Source: Paenibacillus sabinae T27 (GTDB lineage Bacteria; Bacillota; Bacilli; Paenibacillales; Paenibacillaceae). From it: a DNA stretch of 64,000 bases. Under the pieces are notes generated by a model. The model was not told the origin of the DNA, did no database searches, and saw only the letters and a list, made by a program, of their open reading frames with translations. The position numbers were made by a program, and so were the translations under genes. Numbering within the stretch: the first letter of the stretch is position 1; each line of letters starts with the position of its first letter. The stretch spans positions 980,001-1,044,000 of the forward strand of contig NZ_CP004078.1 of NCBI RefSeq assembly GCF_000612505.1, read 5' to 3'. Positions 17,391 through 25,267 of the stretch are shown piece after piece.

Positions 17391-18380
17391 ATGACCATTC
17401 GTTTTGGCGTAGTCGGAACCAACTGGATTACAGACCGCTTTTTGGAGTCGGGACTGGAAAATGAAGATTTTCTGCTGACCGCCGTGTATTCCCGCAGCGA
17501 AGAGAAGGGGAAAGCATTCGCCGCGAAATACGCCGGAGCCTCCGTATACACCGATCTTGAGGCGATGGCGGCAAGCGACGAAATCGACGCTGTCTATATC
17601 GCCAGTCCCAATTCACTGCATGCGGAGCACGCCCTTATCTGCATCAATCACGGCAAGCATGTGCTGTGTGAGAAACCTGCCGCGTCCAACGCGGCGGAGC
17701 TGAGAAGCGTCATCGAAGCGGCGCGGCGCAATAATGTGCTGTTCATGGAAGCGATGAAATCGACGCTCGTTCCGGGCTTCAATATCATCAAAGAGAACCT
17801 GTATAAAATCGGCCGGGTTCGGCGGTACTTCGCCAGCTACTGCCAGTATTCCTCGCGGTATGACGCATTTCTTCAGGGGACGGTGCTGAATGCCTTCAAT
17901 CCGGCATATTCCAATGGAGCCCTGATGGATCTCGGCGTTTATTGTCTTTATCCCATGGTCGTCCTGTTCGGGAAGCCGGATACGGTGAAGGCGACAGGCG
18001 TAATGCTCTCCTCCGGCGTCGACGGCGAGGGCAGCATTGTTATGCGTTACGGTGATATGGATGCCGTCGTGATGTACGCCAAGATTACCGAATCCTATCT
18101 GCCGGCGGAAATTCAAGGCGAGAACGGCACGATGATCATTGACAAGATCAGTCAGCCGTACGAGGTCAAGATTCGCTACAGAGACGGAATTGTCGAGGAA
18201 CTGACTGTGCCGCAGACCTATGAGTCGATGTACTATGAAGCTGAGGAGTTTATCCGCCTGGTGAAGGCGGGGGAACACGAGAGCTCCGTCAATTCGCATG
18301 CCAACTCGCTGGCGACTGCGGAAATTATGGAAGATGCGCGGAGGCAGCTTGGACTCCGGTACGCCTCGGATCAATGGTAA
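17391..18380 (+). CDS. Gfo/Idh/MocA-family oxidoreductase
   Basis: NAD(P)-dependent dehydrogenase of 329 residues. The N-terminal Rossmann fold begins FGVVGTNWITDRFL, and the family motif HVLCEKPAA carries the catalytic-site lysine. The C-terminal domain is the usual alpha/beta sheet (residues about 125-320). AAGGGAGAG precedes the ATG. It follows thrC with a short gap and is followed by a radical-SAM gene 19 bases downstream, so the three may be one transcript. The substrate cannot be read from the sequence. Confidence 0.9.
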   Translation: MTIRFGVVGTNWITDRFLESGLENEDFLLTAVYSRSEEKGKAFAAKYAGASVYTDLEAMAASDEIDAVYIASPNSLHAEHALICINHGKHVLCEKPAASNAAELRSVIEAARRNNVLFMEAMKSTLVPGFNIIKENLYKIGRVRRYFASYCQYSSRYDAFLQGTVLNAFNPAYSNGALMDLGVYCLYPMVVLFGKPDTVKATGVMLSSGVDGEGSIVMRYGDMDAVVMYAKITESYLPAEIQGENGTMIIDKISQPYEVKIRYRDGIVEELTVPQTYESMYYEAEEFIRLVKAGEHESSVNSHANSLATAEIMEDARRQLGLRYASDQW

Positions 18381-18399
18381 ATGAAACGGAGAGCGGAGC

Positions 18400-19272
18400 T
18401 TGAAGACATTTAAGAAGGTATACATCGAGATTACAAGCGTCTGCAATCTGGCTTGCAGCTTTTGCCCGCAAACGGCAAGGCAGGCGAAGTTTATGAATAC
18501 GGAAACGTTCAGCGCCATTTTGGACGAGATCAAGCCGCATACATCGCATATCTATCTTCATGTCAAAGGCGAGCCGCTGCTGCATCCGCGAATTCACGAA
18601 CTGCTGGATGCCGCGCATGACAAAGGCTTCAAGGTCAACATTACGACCAACGGCACGCTGATCCGCAAGGCGGGGCCCAAGCTGCTCGGGAAGCCGGCGC
18701 TGCGGCAGATGAACTTCTCGCTGCACAGCTTCGACGGGCATGAGGGATCCGAGGACCGCGATGGCTATCTTGGGCAAATTATTTCATTTGCCAAGGAGGC
18801 TGCTGCGCAGGGCGTCTTCATCTCCTTCCGGCTGTGGAATCTCACGCCGGACAATCTGACGAATCTGCAGAGAAACCGCAACCGCGAGACGCTGTCCGTG
18901 CTGGAATCGGCATTCGGCCTGGACTACCGGATCGAGGAAAAGATCGTTCCCGGCAGCAGCGTGAAGATCGCCGATCGAATCTTTCTGAACCAGGACCACG
19001 AGTTTCAGTGGCCCAGTCTTACCGCGCCTGAGGACGATGGCCAAGGCTTCTGTCACGCCCTTCGCAGCCAGGCCGCCATATTGGTCGACGGGACGGTGGT
19101 GCCCTGCTGCCTGGACGGTGAAGGCGTCATTAACCTGGGCAACGTCAATGAGACGCCGTTCTCTGACATCGTGGAGGGAGAACGGGCGAATCGGTTGTTC
19201 TACGGCTTCTCCCGCAGGGAAGCGGTGGAGGAGCTGTGCCGTCGGTGCGGGTACCGGCAGCGGTTCGGGTGA
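18400..19272 (+). CDS. Radical SAM/SPASM protein
   Basis: Iron-sulfur enzyme of 290 residues. The radical-SAM cluster motif is CNLACSFC near residue 15, with GEPLL and ITTNG segments following. The C-terminal part has a SPASM-like cysteine set (FCHAL, PCCLDG and CRRCGYR), which usually binds auxiliary clusters in peptide or protein maturases. It starts at TTG 18400 with GGAG nearby. It ends a possible thrC-oxidoreductase run before a terminator. No short precursor peptide gene was seen next to it, so the substrate is unknown. Confidence 0.88.
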   Translation: MKTFKKVYIEITSVCNLACSFCPQTARQAKFMNTETFSAILDEIKPHTSHIYLHVKGEPLLHPRIHELLDAAHDKGFKVNITTNGTLIRKAGPKLLGKPALRQMNFSLHSFDGHEGSEDRDGYLGQIISFAKEAAAQGVFISFRLWNLTPDNLTNLQRNRNRETLSVLESAFGLDYRIEEKIVPGSSVKIADRIFLNQDHEFQWPSLTAPEDDGQGFCHALRSQAAILVDGTVVPCCLDGEGVINLGNVNETPFSDIVEGERANRLFYGFSRREAVEELCRRCGYRQRFG

Positions 19273-19412
19273 ACCGGGCAGGGCGGCGACTATGATCGCA
19301 GGGGCCGGCCAGCGGCTTGCTGGGGCGTTTGGCTTATGAACGAGGCGACTCGCCGGGTTTGCTGCGGCTGTATCTAAATGATTGGGCCCAGCGATAGGAT
19401 TGATATAAAAAG

Positions 19413-19476
19413 AACCTCTCCGTTAGGTTGAAATGGGTTGGCGAACCTTCCATTCTAACCAGGAGAGGTTTTTTTT
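19413..19476 (+). terminator. Terminator after the radical-SAM gene
   Basis: Outer stem AACCTCTCC/GGAGAGGTT with inner GTTAG/CTAAC pairing and a run of eight T. Confidence 0.85.
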
Positions 19477-19499
19477 GCGTGGATGCTTGAATGGGAGAG

Positions 19500-19690
19500 T
19501 GGAACAGAATTTCTCCCGTTTATTTTTCCCTGGAGTACTTATGCCAAGCATAAACTGGAATTTCTCCCGCTTAATCAGGCGATTTTCCCGAAATTGAATA
19601 AAAACCGGCAAATAAGCTGGAGTTTTTCCCGCTCATGGTCCGGTTTAGGCTCAAATTGCGATAATAAAAGGGAGCTTTTCCCGTTCGACT
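19500..19690. repeat. Degenerate direct repeats containing TTTYTCCCG
   Basis: The motif GGARYTTYTCCCGYT recurs four times (near 19508, 19557, 19616 and 19669), spaced roughly 50-60 bp, in a gene-free stretch. Intervening sequence is poorly conserved. Confidence 0.6.
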
Positions 19691-19721
19691 GAAGAAAGGA
19701 TGTCGTTCTTGGCTCGTCCGG

Positions 19722-19988
19722 GTGGGAAACGGTCCACTTGAATAGGAAACGTTCACTTGGGTAGGAAATGCTCAATTGATTAGGAAACGGTCACCCGATA
19801 GGAAACGGTCACCCGATAGGAAACAGTCATCCGGTTAGGGTATGGTTACTTGATTAGGAAACAGTCACTCGATTAGGATACGTTCACTTGGTTGGGAAAC
19901 GGTCCACTTGATCAGGAAACGGTCCGCTCGATTAGGATACGGCTCACTCGATTAGGAAACGGTCCACTCGATTAGGAACCGATTCCCG
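19722..19988. repeat. Minisatellite, 18-20-bp units, about 13 copies
   Basis: The unit approximates GATTAGGAAACGGTCCACTC. Units vary between 18 and 20 bp and carry scattered substitutions. The whole interval 19273-20048 holds no credible gene; besides this array it contains one terminator and the TTTYTCCCG repeats. Confidence 0.85.
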
Positions 19989-20048
19989 GTTATGAGTATT
20001 CCCGGGCCTTCAACGATTACCCGGTAACGCTGTAACCCGCCGGATGTT

Positions 20049-20417
20049 TCAGCTCTGCGTCGCTTCTCTGCCGGAGGCTTCGGTCGACGCCGTTAACCGC
20101 TCCGCCTCCCCGGAGGCGTGATAGGCGTTCAACACCGAGGCCAGCAGGCCGGGGAATCGGGATTCCAGATCCTCTGTGCGGACGCTGGAGATGCGCAGGG
20201 TGCCCTGCACCCGAACGTGAAGGATGCCGGCCTCCCGAAGTGTCCGGTAATGGTGGGAAAGCGTCGATTTAACGACGGGAACGGCAATATCGCCGCATCT
20301 CCGTTCGCCCGATTTATGGATCACATCCACAAGATACAACCGGATAGGATCGCTGAGCGCATACAGGACCGAGGATAATTGAATATCCTGGCGGTCAGGA
20401 TGATTCAGCACTTTCAT
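20049..20417 (-). CDS. ArsR-type winged-helix regulator
   Basis: This 122-residue protein has an ArsR-like helix-turn-helix: ALSDPIRLYLVDVIHKSGERRCGDI leads into VVKSTLSHHYRTLREAGIL and a beta-wing (VRVQGTLRISSVR). There is no obvious metal-binding cysteine pair, so it may sense something other than metal. AGGAGG precedes the ATG by eight bases. It lies 18 bp downstream of rarD on the same strand and is probably cotranscribed. Its C-terminal tail is low complexity. Confidence 0.88.
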   Translation of the reverse strand: MKVLNHPDRQDIQLSSVLYALSDPIRLYLVDVIHKSGERRCGDIAVPVVKSTLSHHYRTLREAGILHVRVQGTLRISSVRTEDLESRFPGLLASVLNAYHASGEAERLTASTEASGREATQS

Positions 20418-20435
20418 CGCATTAGCCTCCTATCG

Positions 20436-21359
20436 TTATTTGTTACAAGCGATTGCGTTCTTCTGTACGTCCATCTGCCTGACGGGGATAACCCCCGCTT
20501 TCGATTTCCGGAACGTCACGAAGGAATAGATGATCAAAGCCAGCCAAATGAAGGAAAAGCTGAGCAATTCGATCTGCGAGAACGGTTCGTTAAACAGGAA
20601 AATAGCAAGCAGCAGGCTTGTCGTCGGAGCGATATACTGAATAAACCCGACGAGTGAATACGGGAGCAGCTGCATGGCTTTGGCGAACAAGAATAAAGGC
20701 GTTGCTGTCGCTACGCCCGCGAGCAGGAGCAGCACAACCGAGACAGGCGCCAGAGAAGCGAAGATCCCCGCTCCGTGGGACTGAACGTAGATCAGGTAGG
20801 CAGCTGCGGCGGGAAGCGCGATAATCGTTTCTCCGGTCAGACCCAGCAGGACATCCAGGTTGGCTATTTTTTTGGCAAGTCCGTATAAGGAAAAAGTAAC
20901 GGCCAAAGAAATGGCCACCCACGGAATCTGTCCGTATTGCAGGGCCATAATCAGAACGCCGACGCCGGCCAGAACGATGGACAGCCACTGTCCCGGCGAC
21001 AGCCGTTCTTTCAGGAAGACCACTGCGAACAAAACGCTGATCAAGGGATTCATATAATACCCGAGGCTCGTTTCGATCACATGATTATTGTTGACGGCCC
21101 AAATGAACAGAAACCAGTTCGAGCTGATTAGAATGGAGCAGAGAACTACGGCGATGAGACCTCTTCGGCTGGAGCCCACGCTCTTTAGCCGCTTCCACTG
21201 CTTCGAGACGGTAACGAGAACAGCCACAAATACAAAGGACCAGGCAATACGATGCGCCAGTATTTCCCATGCGGGTATCGCGGTAAACAGGCGCCAGTAT
21301 AAAGGCAAAAACCCCCATGCCAGATAGGACAGGACCGCATAAAGGATCCCCTTGTTCAT
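20436..21359 (-). CDS. rarD: EamA-family transporter RarD
   Basis: Integral membrane permease of 307 residues with about ten hydrophobic segments in two EamA halves. The N terminus MNKGILYAVLSYLAWGFLPLYWRLF and the SLGYYMNPLISVLFAVVFLKERLS segment are typical of RarD, named for a chloramphenicol-sensitivity phenotype; the real substrate is unsettled. GGGGG lies about ten bases before the ATG. It heads a two-gene unit with the ArsR-type regulator. Confidence 0.92.
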   Translation of the reverse strand: MNKGILYAVLSYLAWGFLPLYWRLFTAIPAWEILAHRIAWSFVFVAVLVTVSKQWKRLKSVGSSRRGLIAVVLCSILISSNWFLFIWAVNNNHVIETSLGYYMNPLISVLFAVVFLKERLSPGQWLSIVLAGVGVLIMALQYGQIPWVAISLAVTFSLYGLAKKIANLDVLLGLTGETIIALPAAAAYLIYVQSHGAGIFASLAPVSVVLLLLAGVATATPLFLFAKAMQLLPYSLVGFIQYIAPTTSLLLAIFLFNEPFSQIELLSFSFIWLALIIYSFVTFRKSKAGVIPVRQMDVQKNAIACNK

Positions 21360-21584
21360 TAATTGTACCCCCAGTACATGAAATCCAGAATGTCATTTCA
21401 TTCTTAAGTTTGATGACAATCGAACTACAGAATAATCGCAATATAACATAAAGCCAAATGCTATGCAATGATTGATATGTAACCACAGGCTGAGCAGGCC
21501 GTCAAAACCAGTGTCGTCATTGCCTCGGGCGCGGGAACTCGAGCTCTGCTGCCTGACGCTGGCCTAAGGCCACTTTGAGGACAA

Positions 21585-21678
21585 CAAAAAGCCTCCAGCA
21601 ATAACGCGGTTCAGGACGGGAGTGCCCCTGTTAGTGAGACAGGGGTCGCTCCCGATCCGCCGTGTTAGCCGGAGGCTT
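21585..21678 (-). terminator. Long imperfect hairpin terminator
   Basis: An outer stem AAGCCTCC/GGAGGCTT encloses further paired blocks (CGGGAG/CTCCCG and CCCCTGT/ACAGGGG) to make a stem of about 40 bp. Minus-strand reading ends in TTTTTG, so it terminates the hydrolase gene. Confidence 0.75.
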
Positions 21679-21683
21679 TAATA

Positions 21684-22898
21684 TTAATGCAGTACGCCTG
21701 TCGGTTCGGCGCTGATCTTCAGCGTCTCATCCAGCCAGGAGAAGACGCGGTGATTGAACAGCAGCAGGGCGCCGAAATGGCAGTGTTCTTCCCCGCCGTC
21801 CTCCTTGGTGAGCTTCAGATAGGTCTTCGGGCAGGACAGTGCATCGTACAGTCTCTCAGGCTGCCCGGCGAAGAAATGATCCTCTTCCGCCTCGCAGACG
21901 AGCGTCGGGCAGAGCACCTGGTCCGCGATACCTTCCATGGTGCAGGGCTCCGTCTTCTCGACCAGCTCGCGGAGAGAGTTCGCCTGGAAGGTGAACATTC
22001 CGTTGTCTACCGCCCAACGGACGCCGCTGTGATGCTCCATGATCTTGGCTACGGTTGCTTCGTACTCCTCGAAGGTATAGTCCGTTCGGCCCGCCATGAA
22101 TTTCTGGCCCATTTCCCGGAAGCGGAACGTGTGCACGCCGTCGTTGGCGATGCAGGCAGCAAGGCGATGCTCGAAGGCCGCCGCCCGGGGCGCGAGATAG
22201 CCGCCGAAGCTGATGCCCATCAGCGCGATGCGGCCGGGGTCCACCTCGGGACGGCTGACTACATAATCGACAACCGGCGTAATAACCTTCTCCCAGTCAT
22301 GACGGAAAGGAATCCGCTGCTCGCGGATCACGGAGCCTTGACCGGGACCCTCGAAGGTAAGGCAGTGGTAGCCCCGCTGGAGAGCGGCGGCGGCTCCGCC
22401 GAAATACAGTTCTTCGCCCGTGGAGTCATAGCCGCCGTGAATAATCAGGATCGGACGGGGCTCCGTGGCGTCTGCCGCTGTATAGAAGTAACCGGAAAGC
22501 GTCGTTCCTTCGTACGGAATGCTGACCTGCTCCACTTTGGTATCCATCAGCTTCGCCGCTTGTCTGAAGGTGTCGCGGCTCAGCTTCCAGGTGGAGAGCA
22601 TGCACGGATCTTCTGGGCTCCCGTGCAGGAAGAACTCCGAGGTGCGGTAATAGTTGGAAGCGCGGAGATACGCCTCCCGTGCGCCGATACGCTGGCCGGC
22701 GGCCAGTGCTTCATCCGCCAGTGCATGCGCGCGTTCGGCGACCCGGAACCATTCCTTGTGCCAGCTCTCGAAATCGCCCTCAACAATGCGGGAGGCGGTC
22801 ACCAGGCATTCGCCGATATCCGCTCCACCGTATGGCGCATAGCTTACCGTCCGCAGCAGTTCAAAAGAATAGGCTTCATCATTGAAAATGAATTTCAT
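21684..22898 (-). CDS. Alpha/beta hydrolase
   Basis: This cytoplasmic hydrolase of 404 residues has an N-terminal helical region (about 1-130) and an alpha/beta-hydrolase core. The oxyanion segment is IIHGGYDST, the nucleophile elbow is GISFGG (Ser), and late acidic and histidine residues (CEAEEDHFFAG, EHCHFGA) complete the likely triad. The overall plan resembles FrsA-like and 2,6-dihydroxypseudooxynicotine-hydrolase-like proteins; the substrate is unknown. It is divergent from a PadR regulator across two palindromes, so it is probably that regulator's target. Confidence 0.85.
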   Translation of the reverse strand: MKFIFNDEAYSFELLRTVSYAPYGGADIGECLVTASRIVEGDFESWHKEWFRVAERAHALADEALAAGQRIGAREAYLRASNYYRTSEFFLHGSPEDPCMLSTWKLSRDTFRQAAKLMDTKVEQVSIPYEGTTLSGYFYTAADATEPRPILIIHGGYDSTGEELYFGGAAAALQRGYHCLTFEGPGQGSVIREQRIPFRHDWEKVITPVVDYVVSRPEVDPGRIALMGISFGGYLAPRAAAFEHRLAACIANDGVHTFRFREMGQKFMAGRTDYTFEEYEATVAKIMEHHSGVRWAVDNGMFTFQANSLRELVEKTEPCTMEGIADQVLCPTLVCEAEEDHFFAGQPERLYDALSCPKTYLKLTKEDGGEEHCHFGALLLFNHRVFSWLDETLKISAEPTGVLH

Positions 22899-22945
22899 AA
22901 TTTTTTCGCTCCTTCATGGATCATGGAATTGTGTGTGACTGAATA

Positions 22946-22965
22946 ATAGGTTAATATTAACCTAT
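22946..22965. promoter_or_regulatory. 20-bp palindrome, likely PadR operator 1
   Basis: ATAGGTTAATATTAACCTAT is perfectly self-complementary and lies between the divergent hydrolase and padR-like genes. Confidence 0.6.
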
Positions 22966-22998
22966 AACATAATTGGCTACATGTCAATAATAACTTAT

Positions 22999-23010
22999 GT
23001 TAAATTTAAC
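22999..23010. promoter_or_regulatory. Palindrome, likely PadR operator 2
   Basis: GTTAAATTTAAC closely resembles the core GTTAATATTAAC of the first site. The two centres are 49 bp apart, and this copy lies 20 bp before the padR-like start. Confidence 0.55.
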
Positions 23011-23030
23011 TTATAGTTGGAGTGAAAAGA

Positions 23031-23582
23031 ATGAGTTCGATTAAATACGCCCTGCTCAGTCTGCTGGCCAGAGAACCGCTGAGCGGATATGACATGAAGC
23101 AGCAGATGAACGGGCGGGTCAGTTTTTTTTACAAAATCAACAACAACCAGCTTTATCCGACCCTGGCGAAGCTTGAGGCGGAAGGTTTGGTCAGGCTGGA
23201 ATCGCATGAGCGTGAGTCCTACCGTCCGGCGCGCAAGGTGTACAGCATCACGGACAAAGGAGTTGAATTCCTTAAAGATTGGGTGCTGGAGGCGGATGAA
23301 CCGCGAGCGTTGGACGATTTTATGCTGAAGCAGTACAATTCCTGGCTGGTGGAGCCGGAGGCGATGATCGGTGTTTTGCGGGCGAAACGAACAGAGCATG
23401 AAGAACGTCTGAGGATTTACCGCGCCAAAATCGCGGGCTTTCGCGAGCAGCAAGCCGTCTTTCCCGGCAGGGACCCGCTGTTCTCCTCGATTGCAGTCAT
23501 TGAGATGGGCATCCGGAATGAGGAGAGCTATATAGAATGGTGCGACAGGGTGATTGAAGCGCTGGGTAGGGATGAGATATAA
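23031..23582 (+). CDS. PadR-family transcriptional regulator
   Basis: Repressor of 183 residues. The N-terminal winged helix opens SSIKYALLSLLAREPLSGYDMK and includes the NNNQLYPTLAKLEAEGLV recognition region. The C-terminal half is the helical Vir_act_alpha_C dimerisation domain. The ATG at 23031 has GGAG at a suitable distance; the GTG at 23022 does not. It probably represses itself and the divergent hydrolase through the palindromes at 22946 and 22999. PadR proteins often respond to phenolic acids, but the ligand here is unknown. Confidence 0.92.
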   Translation: MSSIKYALLSLLAREPLSGYDMKQQMNGRVSFFYKINNNQLYPTLAKLEAEGLVRLESHERESYRPARKVYSITDKGVEFLKDWVLEADEPRALDDFMLKQYNSWLVEPEAMIGVLRAKRTEHEERLRIYRAKIAGFREQQAVFPGRDPLFSSIAVIEMGIRNEESYIEWCDRVIEALGRDEI

Positions 23583-23705
23583 CCCGAATTTCAGCGAAAA
23601 AATACCCGGGGCAAGGCTTTAGGGTTGTGTCTATTTTGTGACATTGCCTATATAATTGGAGTAGCTAGTCATGTGGAATATTCCGCCTTGCGCTGGAAGG
23701 AGACG

Positions 23706-23738
23706 ATGGACATGTCGAAAGCAAGACCTCCCTGTTAA
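23706..23738 (+). CDS. Possible 10-residue leader peptide
   Basis: ATG at 23706 follows GGAAGGAG with a three-base spacer and encodes MDMSKARPPC before TAA. It lies 80 bp before an MFS exporter gene, and a small hairpin (GGTTGGA/TCCAATC) follows. This could be an attenuation leader, but it may be chance. Confidence 0.25.
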   Translation: MDMSKARPPC

Positions 23739-23819
23739 TCTCTAAAATCGGGCCTAGAGCGCGCTCCGCCCAAGATTCCGGTTGGAACCGTCCAATCCGA
23801 ATCGGGAGGAGATACGCGC

Positions 23820-24992
23820 ATGACGGGTTTGCGCAATTTACGGGTGCTGTATGCGATGCGTTTTTTTGGCAGTCTCATTCCGGCTTATGTGATCGAGAGG
23901 CTGTATTGGGAAGAACGGGGCATGAGTATCCAGATGGTTGTATATACGGAGATGATTTTTGCGGTGACGGTTGTGCTGCTGGAGCTTCCGACCGGCATTA
24001 TTGCGGACAGATGGAGCCGCAAGCGGATGTTGGTTCTGGCCTCGCTGCTCGGCTGCTTCGAGTTTCTGATTCTGCTCTATGCGGATTCGTTCCGGCACTT
24101 CGCGCTGGCCGTATTTCTCGCGGCAGTGGGCCGTTCGGCGGGAAGCGGCGCGGAGAATGCGCTGCTCTACGATTCGCTGAAGGCGGCCGGACGGGAGGAG
24201 TCCTTTGAGCAGGTGCTGGGCCGCCTGAATGCCGTCGACATCGCCTCCACAATGCTCGCCGCCATGTGCGGAAGCGTTCTGGCCGGCCGCTTCGGCTATG
24301 GGTTGAACTACTGGATTTCGCTGGCCAGTTCCATTGCCGCGCTCTTCTTCACATTCATGCTGGTTGAACCCGCCGCAAGCGGCGAGGCGGAGAGGGAGAA
24401 GGGGATGCCTGCCTCGGCCTCTATTGCGGGCTCCGTGCGCTTTTTCAGAAGCAACCGGGGCGTCCTGCCAGTCATGCTGTCCGGAATGGTGACGGGGGCG
24501 TCGCTGAACTTCATCGATGAATTCTGGCAGCTTTATCTGGACCGGGTCGGGATTCCGGCAGCGGCCTTCGGCTTGTTCTCGGCGTCGATATTTCTGCTCA
24601 GGCTCCCGGGCAATATACTTGCCTACAAGCTGAAGAGCCGCCTAGGGAGCAGGCTGCTGCTGACGGCGGTTACCGCCGTCCTTGCTGCGGGCTTCCTGTA
24701 TCTGTCCATGGCGCGGAACGCCAGCGGACTGGCGTCGATCTTCCTGATCTGTCTGGCCGGCGGCTTGATCGAACCACTTGCGGCCGGATATCTGCATCAC
24801 CGGATCGGCTCGTCCATGAGAGCGACGCTGGATTCGTTTCAGTCGCTGGGCCTTAATGTGGCGCTTATCGCCGCCGGCCTCGGGTTCGGCTATTTTTCAT
24901 CCCGCTGGGATGTGTTCGGGGGCTATGGCTTTATCGGAATGCTGTGTCTGGCATTCGGCGTTTATTTCGCATTTGCGTCTTCAAAAATATAA
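23820..24992 (+). CDS. MFS transporter
   Basis: Membrane exporter of 390 residues with about twelve transmembrane segments. The loop 2-3 signature is present as GIIADRWSRKRML, typical of major facilitator proteins. The central loop is short and charged (SGEAEREKG). GGGAGGAG precedes the ATG. It has its own leader region and a strong terminator, so it is monocistronic. The substrate is unknown; a drug or metabolite efflux role is a guess from the family. Confidence 0.88.
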   Translation: MTGLRNLRVLYAMRFFGSLIPAYVIERLYWEERGMSIQMVVYTEMIFAVTVVLLELPTGIIADRWSRKRMLVLASLLGCFEFLILLYADSFRHFALAVFLAAVGRSAGSGAENALLYDSLKAAGREESFEQVLGRLNAVDIASTMLAAMCGSVLAGRFGYGLNYWISLASSIAALFFTFMLVEPAASGEAEREKGMPASASIAGSVRFFRSNRGVLPVMLSGMVTGASLNFIDEFWQLYLDRVGIPAAAFGLFSASIFLLRLPGNILAYKLKSRLGSRLLLTAVTAVLAAGFLYLSMARNASGLASIFLICLAGGLIEPLAAGYLHHRIGSSMRATLDSFQSLGLNVALIAAGLGFGYFSSRWDVFGGYGFIGMLCLAFGVYFAFASSKI

Positions 24993-25059
24993 AAGCAGCT
25001 CCTCCCGGTGAACGGGGTGCGGCCACGGCCGTCCCGTTATAGGGGGGGCTGCTTTTTTT
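24991..25059 (+). terminator. Terminator after the MFS gene
   Basis: AAAAGCAGC pairs with GCTGCTTTTTTT around a large GC-rich inner stem. It begins at the stop codon. Confidence 0.85.
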
Positions 25060-25267
25060 GCGCTTCGGGCCGAGAGATTCTTTCGCTCGTTCGGGCAGCT
25101 TGCGGATGGGGCTGGCGAAGGGCGTTAGGATATTGAAGGGATAGCGCGAATCCGGGAGCGAAAATCGTTGAGGCAATGAACCGGGTTTTGCGGGTCGCCC
25201 AACTGCTGATTTGCGGTATAATGGGTTAAGGAGTGACTACCAGAAGTTAAAGAAGGTTTTGCACAAA

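Noticed and set aside
19722..19988. CRISPR-like array
   Set aside because: The units abut directly with no unique spacers, unit length varies from 18 to 20 bp, and no cas genes are near.
21687..22946. 419-codon open frame antisense to the alpha/beta hydrolase
   Set aside because: It mirrors the codon bias of the real gene, has no recognisable domain and overlaps the PadR operator region.
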